This document shows, piece after piece, positions 1-9,312 of a stretch of DNA of 64,000 nucleotides. This DNA comes from Dietzia sp. ANT_WB102 (GTDB lineage: Bacteria; Actinomycetota; Actinomycetes; Mycobacteriales; Mycobacteriaceae), in the NCBI RefSeq assembly GCF_008369165.1, contig NZ_VOBA01000003.1, forward strand, positions 1 to 64,000. The letters are read 5' to 3'. Position 1 is the stretch's first letter; each line of letters opens with the position of its first letter. Made by a program: the position numbers and the translations under genes. The notes beneath the pieces were generated by a model. It searched no databases. It saw nothing but the letters and a program-made list of their open reading frames with translations, and was not told where the DNA came from.

Positions 1-168
1 ACCCTCGCCTCTCGGCTCCGGCCCGCTCCCTGGCGGCTCCGATAAAGTTACACGGACCGCGACGAAACTACTAATCGCCAGGTCAGACACCCAATCCCGC
101 CACGACCACCACCCAACAGCCCCCACAACCACAAGCTCCGCGCCGGCACGCACCCAGCGGTCCGTGCT

Positions 169-1452
169 TCACCGATTGGTGGGGACTCGTTCAATCTCAC
201 CGCCGAGCGCCCGCACGTTGCCCACGAAGTCGGAGTAACCGCGATCTATGTGGAAGATTTCGCAGACCTCGGTCACGTCGTCTGCGCACATGCCCGCCAA
301 CACAAGACCTGCGCCAGCGCGGATATCGCTTGCCCAGACGGTCGCCGAGTCCAAGCGTTCCCGGCCGACGATCTTGGCGTGGTGCCCGTCCGTCTCCGCA
401 TTCACACCCATGCGCACCATCTCCTCCACGAACCGGAAGCGCGCCTCGAAGAGGTTCTCTGTCACCACCGACATCCCTTGGGAGACCGAGGCGAGCGCGA
501 TCGCCATCGGCTGGAGGTCCGTGGGGAATCCGGGGAAGGGCAGGGTCCGGATGTCGCGGGCCCGCGGGCGGCCGTCCTGGGAGATACGGATCCAGTCGGG
601 ACCGGTCTCCACGTGTGCGCCCACTGCGCGCAAATTCTCCAGCACCACGTGAATGAACATGGGGTCGATTCCGGTGACGGTGACGTCGCCCCGGGTCATG
701 ACGGCCCCCATGGCCCAGGTGGCGGCGACGATCCGGTCCCCGATGACCCGGTGACTGACCGGGGTCAGTCCGTCTACGCCGCGGATGGTGATCGTGCTCG
801 TTCCGGCACCGCTGATTTGCGCACCCATCTCATTGAGCAGGTCGCAGATGTCCACAATCTCCGGCTCGCGGGCTGCATTCTTTAGGACCGAGGTGCCCTC
901 CGCCAGCACGGCTGCGGTCACGAACGTCTCGGTGGCGCCGACCGACGGGAAGCTCAGCTCGTAGTCCGCCCCCCTGAGTTCGGTGGCCTCGGCGACCAAC
1001 CGGCCGTGGTCCATGTGGGTGCGCGCGCCGAGCCGGTTGAGTCCGTTCTGGTGCCAGTTGAGTGGGCGGCTACCGATGGCATCGCCACCGGGCATGGCGA
1101 GGACCGCACGGTGGTGGCGTCCGACCAGTGGACCGAGGATGCACACGGATGCGCGCAGACGCTGTGCCGCCTTGTCATCGGCCACGTGCCCCAACTCGGC
1201 TGGAGTGTCGATCACGACGGTATCGCCGGAGATCTCGACCGTGCACCCGAGATGGCGCAGGACATCGGCCATCGCCGGCACATCGGAGATGGCCGGGCAG
1301 TTGGTCAGAGTCGTCCGCCCCTCGGCCATGAGTGCCACGGCCATCAGCTTCAGCACGCTGTTCTTGGCACCGGCAACGGAGATCTCGCCTGACAGTCGGG
1401 TGCCGCCTCGGACGAGGAAGCTCTCCTCGCGGGATGTGGGATTAGCGCTCAC
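169..1452 (-). CDS. murA: UDP-N-acetylglucosamine 1-carboxyvinyltransferase MurA with Asp in place of the catalytic Cys
   Basis: First committed step of peptidoglycan synthesis: transfers enolpyruvate from PEP to UDP-GlcNAc in the cytoplasm. The 427-residue length is typical of MurA. The N-terminal region has the family's [15 protein letters not shown] pattern (residues 22-36). The active-site loop reads [10 protein letters not shown] (121-130): residue 124 is Asp where most bacteria have the Cys that fosfomycin alkylates. A natural Cys-to-Asp change is known in mycobacteria and gives intrinsic fosfomycin resistance. The start is a GTG six nt after a TAGGGT -10-like hexamer, so the message is probably leaderless. 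It is divergent from the cobalamin adenosyltransferase gene, the same pairing as Rv1315/Rv1314c. In mycobacteria the rRNA operon follows murA; the 168 bases left of it here show nothing recognisable. Confidence 0.97.
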   Translation of the reverse strand: MSANPTSREESFLVRGGTRLSGEISVAGAKNSVLKLMAVALMAEGRTTLTNCPAISDVPAMADVLRHLGCTVEISGDTVVIDTPAELGHVADDKAAQRLRASVCILGPLVGRHHRAVLAMPGGDAIGSRPLNWHQNGLNRLGARTHMDHGRLVAEATELRGADYELSFPSVGATETFVTAAVLAEGTSVLKNAAREPEIVDICDLLNEMGAQISGAGTSTITIRGVDGLTPVSHRVIGDRIVAATWAMGAVMTRGDVTVTGIDPMFIHVVLENLRAVGAHVETGPDWIRISQDGRPRARDIRTLPFPGFPTDLQPMAIALASVSQGMSVVTENLFEARFRFVEEMVRMGVNAETDGHHAKIVGRERLDSATVWASDIRAGAGLVLAGMCADDVTEVCEIFHIDRGYSDFVGNVRALGGEIERVPTNR

Positions 1453-1458
1453 GGTCCC

Positions 1459-1515
1459 ACCCTAGGTGAGACGGGGGAAGGATCCGAGGAACGGCGGCCC
1501 TCCGCAGCGTAGGTT
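1459..1515. promoter_or_regulatory. Divergent leaderless promoters of murA and the adenosyltransferase gene
   Basis: On the reverse strand TAGGGT (1464-1459) lies six nt before the murA GTG. On the forward strand TAGGTT (1510-1515) lies seven nt before the ATG at 1523. Both spacings fit transcription starting at the start codon, as is common in actinobacteria. Neither has a convincing -35 box. No cobalamin riboswitch fits in the gap. Confidence 0.5.
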
Positions 1516-1522
1516 GGCTGTT

Positions 1523-2098
1523 ATGGCTGTTCATCTGACCAAGATCTATACCCGGACCGGCGACGACGGGTCCACGGGCCTGTCGGATTTCTCGCGCGTC
1601 AGCAAGAACGACCCGCGGCTGGTCGCGTATGCGGACTGCGACGAGGCCAACGCCGCGATCGGCGTGGCCGTGACCCTCGGCGGGTTGGACGACCGTGTCG
1701 TCGCTGTTCTGCGGACCGTGCAGAACGACCTGTTCGATGCCGGAGCCGACCTGTCTACGCCGGTGGTCGAGAATCCGAAGTACCCGCCCCTACGGATCGA
1801 GCAGTCCTACATCGACCGGCTCGAGGGCTGGATCGACGAGTTCAACGCCGAGGTACCGGACCTCACATCGTTCATCCTGCCCGGCGGGACACCTGGGGGC
1901 GCGTACCTTCACGTCGCGCGCACGGTTACCCGTCGCGCGGAGCGCTCGGCGTGGGCGGCCGTGGAGTCCAATTCGGAGACGACCTCGGTCCTTCCCGCGA
2001 AGTACCTCAACCGGTTGTCGGATCTGCTGTTCGTCCTGGGTCGCGTCGCGAACCCGGAGGGCGACGTCCTGTGGGTGCCCGGCGGCGAGCGCGGCTGA
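1523..2098 (+). CDS. PduO-type ATP:cob(I)alamin adenosyltransferase
   Basis: Makes adenosylcobalamin from ATP and cob(I)alamin in the cytoplasm. The N-terminus has the PduO-family ATP-binding signature TRTGDDGSTGL (about residues 9-19), and the C-terminal half has the conserved helix pattern around RRAERSAW. The length, 191 residues, is usual for the family. I chose the ATG at 1523 rather than an upstream in-frame start because the family begins just before the TRTGDDG motif and a -10-like TAGGTT sits seven nt upstream. Orthologue of Rv1314c by domain and position next to murA. It would supply coenzyme for enzymes such as methylmalonyl-CoA mutase, none of which is in the window. Confidence 0.93.
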   Translation: MAVHLTKIYTRTGDDGSTGLSDFSRVSKNDPRLVAYADCDEANAAIGVAVTLGGLDDRVVAVLRTVQNDLFDAGADLSTPVVENPKYPPLRIEQSYIDRLEGWIDEFNAEVPDLTSFILPGGTPGGAYLHVARTVTRRAERSAWAAVESNSETTSVLPAKYLNRLSDLLFVLGRVANPEGDVLWVPGGERG

Positions 2099-2177
2099 GC
2101 CGAGGCCACGGGCTGGCGGCCTCGCCGGCGCGCACCCGGGGCGGCGAGATCAAGGCGGCGTGATCAAGGCGGCGCAA

Positions 2178-3062
2178 TCAGGGCAGCGCGCCCATGCGGC
2201 GCGCTGCGTTGACCGCCTCGAAACGGGTGTGCGCGTCGAGTTTCCGCATCACCGACCGCAGATAGCTCTTCACCGTCTCGGCGCCGATCCCCATGTCGGC
2301 GGCGGTCTCGATGTTGGTCTTGCCCTGCGCGACGCAGGCCAGCACGTCCAGCTCGCGGCGGGACAGCCGCGCGGTGGGCATCTCGGGCGGCGGGGAGACC
2401 ATCTCAGCGCAGATGCGTTCGAGCTCGGCGCGCACGTCCGGATCCTCGGTGCGTGACGCGAGCATCCGCAGGCGGGCGTGCGTCTCGCGCATCCGCTCGT
2501 TGGACAGCACGTCGTCCCACCGGCCCTCGCCGGAGCCGGGTCCGACCGGGGCGGCGCCCCGGGCCGCCAACGCGTCGTTGACAGCAATCTCCTGTTCCAA
2601 CGCACGGGCGGTCGCCGCCATCTGGTTGAGGACCTTCTCCCCGAACCGGACCGAAGAGTGGACGCCGGCGTAGATCACCGCGCGGACGTCCTTGCCCACC
2701 ACCACGGGGATCGCCGCCATCGACCGCAGGCCCTCGGAGAGTACCGGGAGGTCGTACTCGTGGGTGATGACACCGGCCCGCGGGTAATCGGCAACGCCGA
2801 CCGGTTTGCCGGTCGCCATGACCCGCCCGCCGACGCCGGCCCCGTAGTGGACCTTGAGATCCTTCATCGCCGAGGTCCGCATGCCGAGGGACTCGGACAG
2901 GACGAGCGTGTGGCCCTCACCGACGACACCACCGATCGTCACGGGGATCCCCGTGGCCTCGCGCAGCGCCGCGATCGCACTGCGCACCGAGGCGAGGTCG
3001 CGCTTACGTCGCTGGGCGTCCCCGGCGCCGTTCGAGCCGCGGCCCGTACTGTCCTCGTCCAC
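2178..3062 (-). CDS. ramA: RamA-like LuxR-family regulator with GAF domain
   Basis: A 294-residue transcription factor: an N-terminal GAF-like sensor domain (about 15-170, with VHYGAGVGGRVMATGKPVGVADY) and a C-terminal LuxR helix-turn-helix (about 225-290: LSRRELDVLACVAQGK, GIGAETVKSYLRSVMRKL). This layout, and the ending AVNAARRMGALP, closely match RamA of Corynebacterium glutamicum, the activator of acetate and central carbon metabolism genes; the match is from memory. I set the start at GTG 3062 because GGGAGGAG sits six nt before it; the upstream in-frame extension is low-complexity and Gly-rich. No targets can be named from this window. Confidence is high for the architecture and moderate for the ramA name. 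Confidence 0.85.
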   Translation of the reverse strand: MDEDSTGRGSNGAGDAQRRKRDLASVRSAIAALREATGIPVTIGGVVGEGHTLVLSESLGMRTSAMKDLKVHYGAGVGGRVMATGKPVGVADYPRAGVITHEYDLPVLSEGLRSMAAIPVVVGKDVRAVIYAGVHSSVRFGEKVLNQMAATARALEQEIAVNDALAARGAAPVGPGSGEGRWDDVLSNERMRETHARLRMLASRTEDPDVRAELERICAEMVSPPPEMPTARLSRRELDVLACVAQGKTNIETAADMGIGAETVKSYLRSVMRKLDAHTRFEAVNAARRMGALP

Positions 3063-3246
3063 GAGGTCTCCTCCCTCGTCTGTGCGGCCCCCCCCCACCG
3101 CAGTAGGTAGGCCCCCCCTGCCGGTGCGGCACTCCGCCATCGTCAGCGCCACTATACGCACGTGGACGGGGTGACGCCGAACCGAAACATGAGAAAGCCG
3201 TCAGGTCATCGGGGGTACCGGTTGCCGCTTCATCCCCACGAGACGG

Positions 3247-4383
3247 TCAGGGAGTGAAAGCTGGATCGAATGCCTCGGGATCCTCGGGATCCGCCAGCAT
3301 CGCGGCGGCCCCGGTGACGGGCGCCGCGCGCTGCTCGTCATAGATCCACTCCTCGACATCGCTGGAGTCCGGGTCGCCGATCAGGTACGGGTGCAAGCCC
3401 AACTCCGCGGTCGCGTCCACCGTCTCCCCGGCGACCAGAACGACCTCGTCGAGGAAGCCGGCCACCTCGTCGTCGTCCATCGCCACGCCGATCACCACCA
3501 GGCCCTCCGGCCCCTCTCCCCCCGCGCGCAGTTCCAACCGGCGGCCCACCAGGGCCACCTCGTAGCGACGGGGGCCGTCCGCGGTGGCCATGGTCAGTGT
3601 GCCCTTGGCGCGGTACGCGCCGGTCGGCGGTGCGGAGACCGCGGCGAGGAAGCGACGCGGATGGAGGTGTCCGGCGGGCGTCACGGTGACCGCCGTGTAG
3701 CCGTCGTGGAGGTGTTCGTGGAGGTGTTCGTGGCCGCCGTGCGAGTGGCCGCCGTGTGCGTGGTCGCCGTGTGAGTGGCCGCCGCCGTCTGCGGTGGGCG
3801 CACTGTCGGGCGCCATGTCGAGTAGCAACCCGGCCGGGACCGCGGCGCGGACCGCCGGCACTACAGCCACGCGCGGGGCGTGGGCGCGAATCGTCGCGCG
3901 GAGCTCCCCGAACCGCTCGCGGGTGACAAGGTCGCACTTGTTGACGACGACGAGGTCGGCCTCCGCCAGGTGCGCCGCCAGTCCCGGGTGCCTAGCCATG
4001 GCGTCGTCGAGGCCCTCGGCGTCGACGACCTGGACCATCCCGGCGTGGCGCGCCACGTCGCGAGGGACGTCGTGGACCATCCGCGACAGGACCGGCGGCT
4101 CGGCGAGCCCACTGGCCTCGATGACCGCCAGATCCAGGCTCAGCTCCGGGTCGGCGAGTGTGGTCAGGGTCTCGCTGAGCTCACTGGCGTCGATCTCGCA
4201 GCACACGCAGCCATTGGCCAGCGAGACCATGGAGTCCACGCGGCCGGCCACGGCGGTGGCGTCCACGTCGATCTCGCCGAAGTCGTTGACGATCGCCGCG
4301 ATGCGCAGGCCCGGCGTGCCGGACAGCAGGTGGTTGAGCAGCGTGGTCTTTCCGGCACCCAAGTAGCCGGTCAGGACGAGCAC
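3247..4383 (-). CDS. CobW/COG0523 G3E GTPase with a histidine-rich metal-binding segment
   Basis: Putative metallochaperone GTPase. The Walker A GYLGAGKTT begins at residue 6 of the start chosen; CVCC (59-62) is the canonical metal-binding CxCC; NKCD (148-151) gives guanine specificity. Between the GTPase and C-terminal CobW domains lies a stretch of alternating His (about 203-226, thirteen His). COG0523 proteins of this kind usually handle zinc or cobalt, often under zinc limitation; the metal here is unknown. The frame stays open far upstream inside the enoyl-CoA hydratase gene, but that part is not CobW-like. I therefore place the start near GTG 4383 just before Walker A; a start slightly upstream is possible. 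The gene follows the hydratase closely and may share its transcript. Confidence 0.85.
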   Translation of the reverse strand: MLVLTGYLGAGKTTLLNHLLSGTPGLRIAAIVNDFGEIDVDATAVAGRVDSMVSLANGCVCCEIDASELSETLTTLADPELSLDLAVIEASGLAEPPVLSRMVHDVPRDVARHAGMVQVVDAEGLDDAMARHPGLAAHLAEADLVVVNKCDLVTRERFGELRATIRAHAPRVAVVPAVRAAVPAGLLLDMAPDSAPTADGGGHSHGDHAHGGHSHGGHEHLHEHLHDGYTAVTVTPAGHLHPRRFLAAVSAPPTGAYRAKGTLTMATADGPRRYEVALVGRRLELRAGGEGPEGLVVIGVAMDDDEVAGFLDEVVLVAGETVDATAELGLHPYLIGDPDSSDVEEWIYDEQRAAPVTGAAAMLADPEDPEAFDPAFTP

Positions 4384-4454
4384 AGGCAGGGGCTCGCCGG
4401 GGGCGCGGTGGGCGCCCGCGGCCCCGGCGAGGTGCCCGTGCTTCTGCCTCTGGC

Positions 4455-5240
4455 TCAGCGGCGCCACTCGGGCCTGCGCTTCTCCGCGAACGCCGACATG
4501 CCCTCGGTCTGGTCCTCGGTGGCGAACAGCGCGTAGAAGGCGTTCTGCTCGGCGAGCAGTCCCTCCTCGAGGGTCGTCTCGAAGGAGCGGTTGACGGCCT
4601 GCTTCGCGACGATGGCGGTGGTCTTGCTCATGGAGGCGATCTTGTCGGCGACCTTCATGGCCTCGTCGAGCAGTTCGGCCGCGGGAACGACGCGGGCGAC
4701 CAAGCCGGAGCGCTCGGCTTCCTCGGCGTCCATCTGGCGGCCTGTCAGGCACAGGTCCATGGCCTTGGCCTTGCCGACGGCGCGGGTGAGGCGCTGTGAA
4801 CCGCCCATACCCGGGATGACGCCGAGGGTGATCTCGGGCTGGCCGAACTTGGCGTTATCGCCGGCGATGATCATGTCGCACATCATTGCCAGCTCGCAGC
4901 CGCCGCCCAAGGCGAAACCGGACACTGCGGCGATGATCGGCGTGCGTGCGGTGGTGAGGCGCTTCCAGTCGTGGAAGAAGCGCTCAAGGTAGATCCCCGG
5001 GTAGGTCTTGTCCTTCATCTCCTTGATGTCGGCGCCGGCCGCGAAGGCCTTCTCCGAACCGGTGATGACGATGCAACCGACCCCGGGCTCGCCGTCCAGT
5101 GCCTCAACCGCCTCGACGACCTCCTTTTCCATGGCACTGCTCAGCGCGTTAAGTGCCTTGGGGCGGTTGAGCGTGATGACCGCGACGCGGTCCTTCTGCT
5201 CCACCAGGATGTTCTCGAACTGCTTCTCCGTCACGGACAT
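4455..5240 (-). CDS. echA8: Enoyl-CoA hydratase (EchA8-like crotonase)
   Basis: Hydrates trans-2-enoyl-CoA to L-3-hydroxyacyl-CoA in fatty-acid beta-oxidation. The 261-residue protein has the crotonase fold signatures: oxyanion-hole segment [11 protein letters not shown] (about 65-75), the first catalytic Glu in [13 protein letters not shown] and the second in [13 protein letters not shown]. Both Glu are present, so a true hydratase is expected rather than a non-hydratase crotonase. The ATG at 5240 opens a typical N-terminus ([21 protein letters not shown]). It lies upstream of the CobW gene on the same strand. The closest recalled mycobacterial match is echA8 (Rv1070c); specificity cannot be read from sequence. 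Confidence 0.93.
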   Translation of the reverse strand: MSVTEKQFENILVEQKDRVAVITLNRPKALNALSSAMEKEVVEAVEALDGEPGVGCIVITGSEKAFAAGADIKEMKDKTYPGIYLERFFHDWKRLTTARTPIIAAVSGFALGGGCELAMMCDMIIAGDNAKFGQPEITLGVIPGMGGSQRLTRAVGKAKAMDLCLTGRQMDAEEAERSGLVARVVPAAELLDEAMKVADKIASMSKTTAIVAKQAVNRSFETTLEEGLLAEQNAFYALFATEDQTEGMSAFAEKRRPEWRR

Positions 5241-5325
5241 GCGTGTCTCCAGTCTGTCGTCGCCAGGGTCCTGAACGCTGTTACTTGGAAGTCCTTGTAA
5301 AAGCGTCGGGACCGATGCTAGCCGG

Positions 5326-8300
5326 TCAGCGGGCGAGCGGCCCGCCGTTCCACAGTCCCGACCGTACGGCCTCCCCGTGCTCGACTGTCGCCTCGCGCGC
5401 CTCCGGCACGAGCGGGGTGTACCGCACGAGCGATCCCCAGTCCCGGTCCCAGTCGTGCTCGAGGTAGGTCGGCACCGTCTCGCCCTTGAGCAGCAGCTCG
5501 ATGAACCCGAGTGGCCCGCCGCCGTCCCACGCCTGCCACGTATTGGTGGAACTCACCGCCAGCCCGCGATCGGGCAGGACGCGATATTCGGGCAGTTCAT
5601 GGATGCCGGCGTATTCCTCGAACGGGCGCAGGCAGGGGGTGTGGAACGCCACTGCCCAGTCGGGCAGGACCGGGGTCGTGTCGCCCACCAGGTCCTGCAT
5701 CGTGATCAGCTCGGGCATGCGAGGCGGGGTGATCGCGATCCACCGCGACGGGTCCGGGTCGAGGTCGCGCACGACCAGCCGGATCGCGGTGGTCTCGGCG
5801 GGCAGCGTGTCCACCGGGACGCGCAGGTTGCGCCAGGACGGGGCGGGCCCGATGTCGATGGGCAGCACCGAGCCCGCCACCTCGAACTTGCCGCCGCCGG
5901 TGGAGTACTCCACCTGCACCGCGTCGCGGGCGATGGACCCGGCCACCCCGATCGTGATGAGCGGGTTCTGTTCGGACCGCTCGGGCAGCGGGTACCAGTC
6001 GGTCGTCGTCTCTGCGTTGAGCTGCGCGCCGAACTGGTGGCTACCGAGGACCGGCACCCGGGCCGGGTCGAGGCCAAACGGGAGGACGGAGTGGCTGCCG
6101 TTGATTCCCTCGCCTGCGCGCACACCGCCCTCCGTCCCGGCGGTCGTCGAGGTGGTGTCGGAGCCCTCGCCCGTACCGGGCGTGTCTGTCTCTACCGCCT
6201 GGGTGGCGGTGAGGTCGGTGGGGATCCCGTCGGGTGCGAACTTGACCGCTTCGCCCCCGGCCTCGAGCTGGTTCCGGGGCTCGCCGACCGGGGCGAGCAG
6301 TCCGGCGTTGGCGTCGGGCTCGACGAGGACCGCGTCCGCGATCCCGCAGGGCTTGCCCGAAAGCGCGCGGAGATTCTGCAGGCCCACCGAATAGGCGGGG
6401 TACTGGTTACGGACCGCTGCGGCCATCGAGGCGACGATGACGACGACGACGAGGGCCGCCGCCAGCCCGAGAGGGGCATGTGAGACCTCGCGCGCGAACC
6501 GGAGCAGGGGCCCGCGGTCGTCCCCGGGCCGCGCCGGCCCGGTCCGCGTGATGAACGGCTCCCGGTAGTGCAGGAACAGCGCGGCAAGAAGCGCGAGGAC
6601 CATCAGCGCGAAGAACACCGAGTACAGGGTCACCCCGGCGATCGTGGGCTGGGTGCCTCCCCAGGGGATTCCGTAGATGGAGATGTACCACCAGCCGTTG
6701 GTGGAGGTGAAGCTCAGAGCGAGCACAAACAGGACGGCGGCCAGGAAGAGCATGCGGTTTCGTAGCGACCTGGTCGCAGCCGGGAGGACGGCCATGGTCA
6801 CCAGCGCTGCCAGCGCCGCGCCGATGGTGGCGAACGCGCCGAAGTGGTGGGTCCACTTGGTCGGGTTGAGTGCCATGAACGCGATGGAGATGGCGGCCAA
6901 ACCCACGATGCGGCGGGCGGGCCCACCAGACACCCCGGGGATTCGCCCCTTGCGGAAGAGGATCGCCGCACAGGTGATGAGGGACAGCAGCATGGCGAGC
7001 ACCGCGAAGCGGCGGGCCAGGGACCCATCCGGGGTGGGGTTCATCAGCCACCCGTAGCGCCACACCTCCTCATACCAGCTGCCGGCGGGGCCGACGTCCC
7101 CGAGCAGCGCGGAGGACTGCAGCGTGGTGACCAGGGGCTGGTCGAGGAAGATCAGGTGCAGCACGCCCAGGCCGGCAGCCAGCAGCGGCGCGACGGTGGG
7201 CACCCATCCGTCCCGCCTCGCTCGCCGGATCACCAGCAGCAGCAGCGGCCGCGACGCGGCGATGATGACGGCGATGCAGAACGTGCCCGTCGGCGCAGCG
7301 GACAGGGTGAGTCCGCCGATGATGAACCCGGTCGCGGCCGGCAGCAGTCGGCCCGTTGCGAGCGCCCGCTCGAGCGAAACCCAGGTCGCCAGGACGCCGA
7401 ACGCGATGATCGGTTCGGGCCGCAGGCCGTTGTTGTAGGTGAGCCAGAACGCGAGGAAGACCGCGGCGGTGCTCCACCTCACTGCCGGGGCGCCGCGGGC
7501 GGCGATGCCCAACCTCGGGATCACTTCCCGGGACAGCAGGATCCACGAGGCGATGCCCAGGAGCAACGCGGGTAGTCGTAGCCAGATGCTACCGAGCGAG
7601 ACGGCGCTCATCGCGGTGTACAGGTAGTAGGGCATCCCGAACGGCGCGTACGGGGCGCCGTAATAGCGGAACACCTCCGGCATGTAGCCGCTCGAGACGG
7701 CAGCGCGGGCCTCGGTGAGGATGTAGCCGTCGTCTGCGGTGTTGGCCCCGATGACGTGCCACACCAGGAGAGTCACGACGACCAGTAGGTCCAGCGGTCG
7801 CGGTTTCCACCAGCCCGGCGGGAGGATGCGACGCGCGACCCGCCCGTCGCGCAGGTCGAGCCGGTGCAGGGCGACGAGCGCGACGATGATCGTGAGGATG
7901 CCCAAAACGATCGCGATCTGCTTGATCGCGGTCGCCTGGGTGGTGTAGCGCGAGTCGACCGTGATGTTCACGGCCATGCCCTCCGGTACCGCGCCCTTGA
8001 GGTCGGTGAACACGCCGACCACCTGCGGGCGCAGGTCCTGGTCGATGCGGCCCCCGACGCCCTGCCCGTCGACATTGAGACCGACGAACTCGGCACCGGT
8101 CGACCCGGAGTCGGCCGTGACGTGGATCGTCGAGCACGCCCCTGCCCCGGCGACAGCGTCGGTGGGCGCGGAAGCAACGAGCGCGTTGCGGCTGCGGACC
8201 TCCACGTTGGGGCCGGCCACGGATACCACGAGAGCGCGGGCAGCTGAATTCTCCCCCGCTTGGCGGGGCGCGGTCGACACGAGCACTCCGTCCTCACGAC

Positions 8301-8577
8301 CCTGCTCGCGCAGTTGTCGGACGGCCGAGCACGGCACGTCCAAGGTGAGATCGAGTGGGTAATACGCGACGAGCGGAGCCGTGACCGGGTCGAGTGTGCC
8401 TGCCTCGGGCCAACTGATGCTCGTGGTGGTCTGGGTGACCGGCAGCAGCGGCACGATGATCGCCAGGAGGACGGCGACGAGCCCGCTGACCGCGGCGACG
8501 ATCCCCCACCGAGGCCCGGCCTGGGACTTCTGTGGCACGTCGGAGACCTCGGGGGCAGTCGATGGCATGGCGTCCAC
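5326..8577 (-). CDS. emb: Emb-type arabinosyltransferase (GT-C membrane enzyme)
   Basis: Adds arabinofuranose from decaprenyl-phospho-arabinose to arabinogalactan or lipoarabinomannan in the periplasm; the ethambutol-target family. The 1083-residue length fits. A TM helix near residues 23-48 is followed by an extracytoplasmic domain (about 50-215), then more than ten TM helices (about 220-700), and a large periplasmic carbohydrate-binding C-terminus. The catalytic Asp pair of GT-C enzymes is in [13 protein letters not shown] (DD at 282-283). Only one emb gene is in the window, so EmbA, EmbB or EmbC cannot be assigned. The frame opens with GTG at 8577; ATG at 8568 is equally plausible, and no clear ribosome-binding site separates them. 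Presence of this gene marks a mycolic-acid actinobacterium. Confidence 0.93.
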   Translation of the reverse strand: MDAMPSTAPEVSDVPQKSQAGPRWGIVAAVSGLVAVLLAIIVPLLPVTQTTTSISWPEAGTLDPVTAPLVAYYPLDLTLDVPCSAVRQLREQGREDGVLVSTAPRQAGENSAARALVVSVAGPNVEVRSRNALVASAPTDAVAGAGACSTIHVTADSGSTGAEFVGLNVDGQGVGGRIDQDLRPQVVGVFTDLKGAVPEGMAVNITVDSRYTTQATAIKQIAIVLGILTIIVALVALHRLDLRDGRVARRILPPGWWKPRPLDLLVVVTLLVWHVIGANTADDGYILTEARAAVSSGYMPEVFRYYGAPYAPFGMPYYLYTAMSAVSLGSIWLRLPALLLGIASWILLSREVIPRLGIAARGAPAVRWSTAAVFLAFWLTYNNGLRPEPIIAFGVLATWVSLERALATGRLLPAATGFIIGGLTLSAAPTGTFCIAVIIAASRPLLLLVIRRARRDGWVPTVAPLLAAGLGVLHLIFLDQPLVTTLQSSALLGDVGPAGSWYEEVWRYGWLMNPTPDGSLARRFAVLAMLLSLITCAAILFRKGRIPGVSGGPARRIVGLAAISIAFMALNPTKWTHHFGAFATIGAALAALVTMAVLPAATRSLRNRMLFLAAVLFVLALSFTSTNGWWYISIYGIPWGGTQPTIAGVTLYSVFFALMVLALLAALFLHYREPFITRTGPARPGDDRGPLLRFAREVSHAPLGLAAALVVVVIVASMAAAVRNQYPAYSVGLQNLRALSGKPCGIADAVLVEPDANAGLLAPVGEPRNQLEAGGEAVKFAPDGIPTDLTATQAVETDTPGTGEGSDTTSTTAGTEGGVRAGEGINGSHSVLPFGLDPARVPVLGSHQFGAQLNAETTTDWYPLPERSEQNPLITIGVAGSIARDAVQVEYSTGGGKFEVAGSVLPIDIGPAPSWRNLRVPVDTLPAETTAIRLVVRDLDPDPSRWIAITPPRMPELITMQDLVGDTTPVLPDWAVAFHTPCLRPFEEYAGIHELPEYRVLPDRGLAVSSTNTWQAWDGGGPLGFIELLLKGETVPTYLEHDWDRDWGSLVRYTPLVPEAREATVEHGEAVRSGLWNGGPLAR

Positions 8578-8608
8578 GCTATAACGAAGGGCGGAGGATC
8601 CCCGAAAC

Positions 8609-8649
8609 GACGAACGCGCCGGAGGAGTGTTCCCTCCGGCGCGTTCGTC
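8609..8649 (-). terminator. Hairpin terminator after tRNA-Phe
   Basis: Perfect 17-bp stem (8609-8625 with 8633-8649) and a 7-nt loop, directly downstream of tRNA-Phe on the reverse strand. It has no long T-run. It also insulates the emb gene. Confidence 0.75.
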
Positions 8650-8656
8650 ACCGTTG

Positions 8657-8730
8657 TGGCCAGGGCCGGGATCGAACCGGCGACCTTCCGCTTTTCAGGC
8701 GGACGCTCGTACCAACTGAGCTACCTGGCC
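8657..8730 (-). tRNA. tRNA-Phe (GAA)
   Basis: Cloverleaf read on the reverse strand: acceptor GGCCAGG/CCTGGCC, anticodon stem TCCGC/GCGGA around loop CTGAAAA (anticodon GAA), and T-arm GCCGG-TTCGATC-CCGGC. The 3' CCA is not encoded. Confidence 0.97.
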
Positions 8731-8738
8731 ATAAGACC

Positions 8739-8772
8739 ACCGGCGCATCCGGTGAACACCGAATGCGCCGGT
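8739..8772 (-). terminator. Hairpin between tRNA-Asp and tRNA-Phe
   Basis: Inverted repeat ACCGGCGCAT (8739-8748) / ATGCGCCGGT (8763-8772), with a nested CGGTG-AA-CACCG stem. It is a probable terminator or processing hairpin after tRNA-Asp. Confidence 0.6.
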
Positions 8773-8778
8773 TGTCTC

Positions 8779-8855
8779 TGGCGACCCTGACGGGACTCGA
8801 ACCCGCGACCTCCGCCGTGACAGGGCGGCGCGCTAACCAACTGCGCCACAGGGCC
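8779..8855 (-). tRNA. tRNA-Asp (GTC)
   Basis: Acceptor GGCCCTG/CAGGGTC (one G-T pair), anticodon stem CCGCC/GGCGG around CTGTCAC (anticodon GTC), T-arm GCGGG-TTCGAGT-CCCGT, discriminator G and an encoded CCA. Confidence 0.97.
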
Positions 8856-9051
8856 GTGCTCTTCGCACGAGAAAGAACATTAGTAGACGCCCCGACCATA
8901 ACGCAAATCAGCAGGCAATCGGCGACATCCGTGCAGCTCAACGACACTTTGATGGCGCGCCCGCCCGGCTCGACTCGAGTCCTACCTGCACGAAGTCGAC
9001 GGAGCCTCCATCGGAATCCGGACCACCCGCCCGCCGGGACCACAAATGCGC

Positions 9052-9085
9052 GAGATCCCGGCCACCTGCTGGTGGCCGGGATCTC
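9052..9085 (-). terminator. Hairpin terminator after tRNA-Glu
   Basis: Perfect 15-bp stem GAGATCCCGGCCACC (9052-9066) / 9071-9085 with a 4-nt loop, about 10 nt downstream of tRNA-Glu on the reverse strand. Confidence 0.8.
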
Positions 9086-9094
9086 GGATGTGCG

Positions 9095-9167
9095 TACCCC
9101 CTACGGGATTCGAACCCGCGCTGCCGGCGTGAAAGGCCGGTGTCCTAGGCCGCTAAACGAAGGGGGC
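9095..9167 (-). tRNA. tRNA-Glu (TTC)
   Basis: Acceptor GCCCCCT/AGGGGGT, anticodon stem CCGGC/GCCGG around CTTTCAC (anticodon TTC), and T-arm GCGGG-TTCGAAT-CCCGT. The CCA is not encoded. Confidence 0.97.
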
Positions 9168-9233
9168 CTGCGCCACGTCCGGGGTGCCCCGGTCCGCAGC
9201 GGAGTCCAGTGTAGGGCACCGACTGCCGGGCGG

Positions 9234-9264
9234 TTAAACCAGCCACGGACACGGACGGTATCGT
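9234..9264 (+). promoter_or_regulatory. Orphaned host tRNA-Lys promoter
   Basis: TTAAAC (9234-9239), 19-nt spacer, TATCGT (9259-9264), then 7 nt to the tRNA 5' end at 9272. It is the original host promoter and now drives only the tRNA 5' half at the left attachment site. The -10 is good; the -35 spacing is long. Confidence 0.5.
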
Positions 9265-9270
9265 GACCAA

Positions 9271-9312
9271 CGCCCCTATAGCTCAGTTGGTAGAGCTACG
9301 GACTTTTAATCC
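9271..9312 (+). other. attL: tRNA-Lys 5' half (host copy)
   Basis: The tRNA-Lys sequence runs from the acceptor 5' strand through the anticodon loop (CTTTTAA) and then breaks into phage DNA at 9313. It matches 45931-45973 except for one missing T in the D-loop (GTTGGTAG here, GTTGGTTAG there). The identical block to the right of that difference is 22 nt (9291-9312 and 45952-45973) and is the likely crossover region. Read leftward, the block also encodes the last residues and stop codon of the repressor gene. Confidence 0.92.

Noticed and set aside
1-168. rRNA operon promoter left of murA (as in mycobacteria)
   Set aside because: On the reverse strand no -35/-10 pair with normal spacing could be supported.
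1453-1522. Cobalamin riboswitch before the adenosyltransferase gene
   Set aside because: Gap of 70 nt is too short and the transcript appears leaderless.
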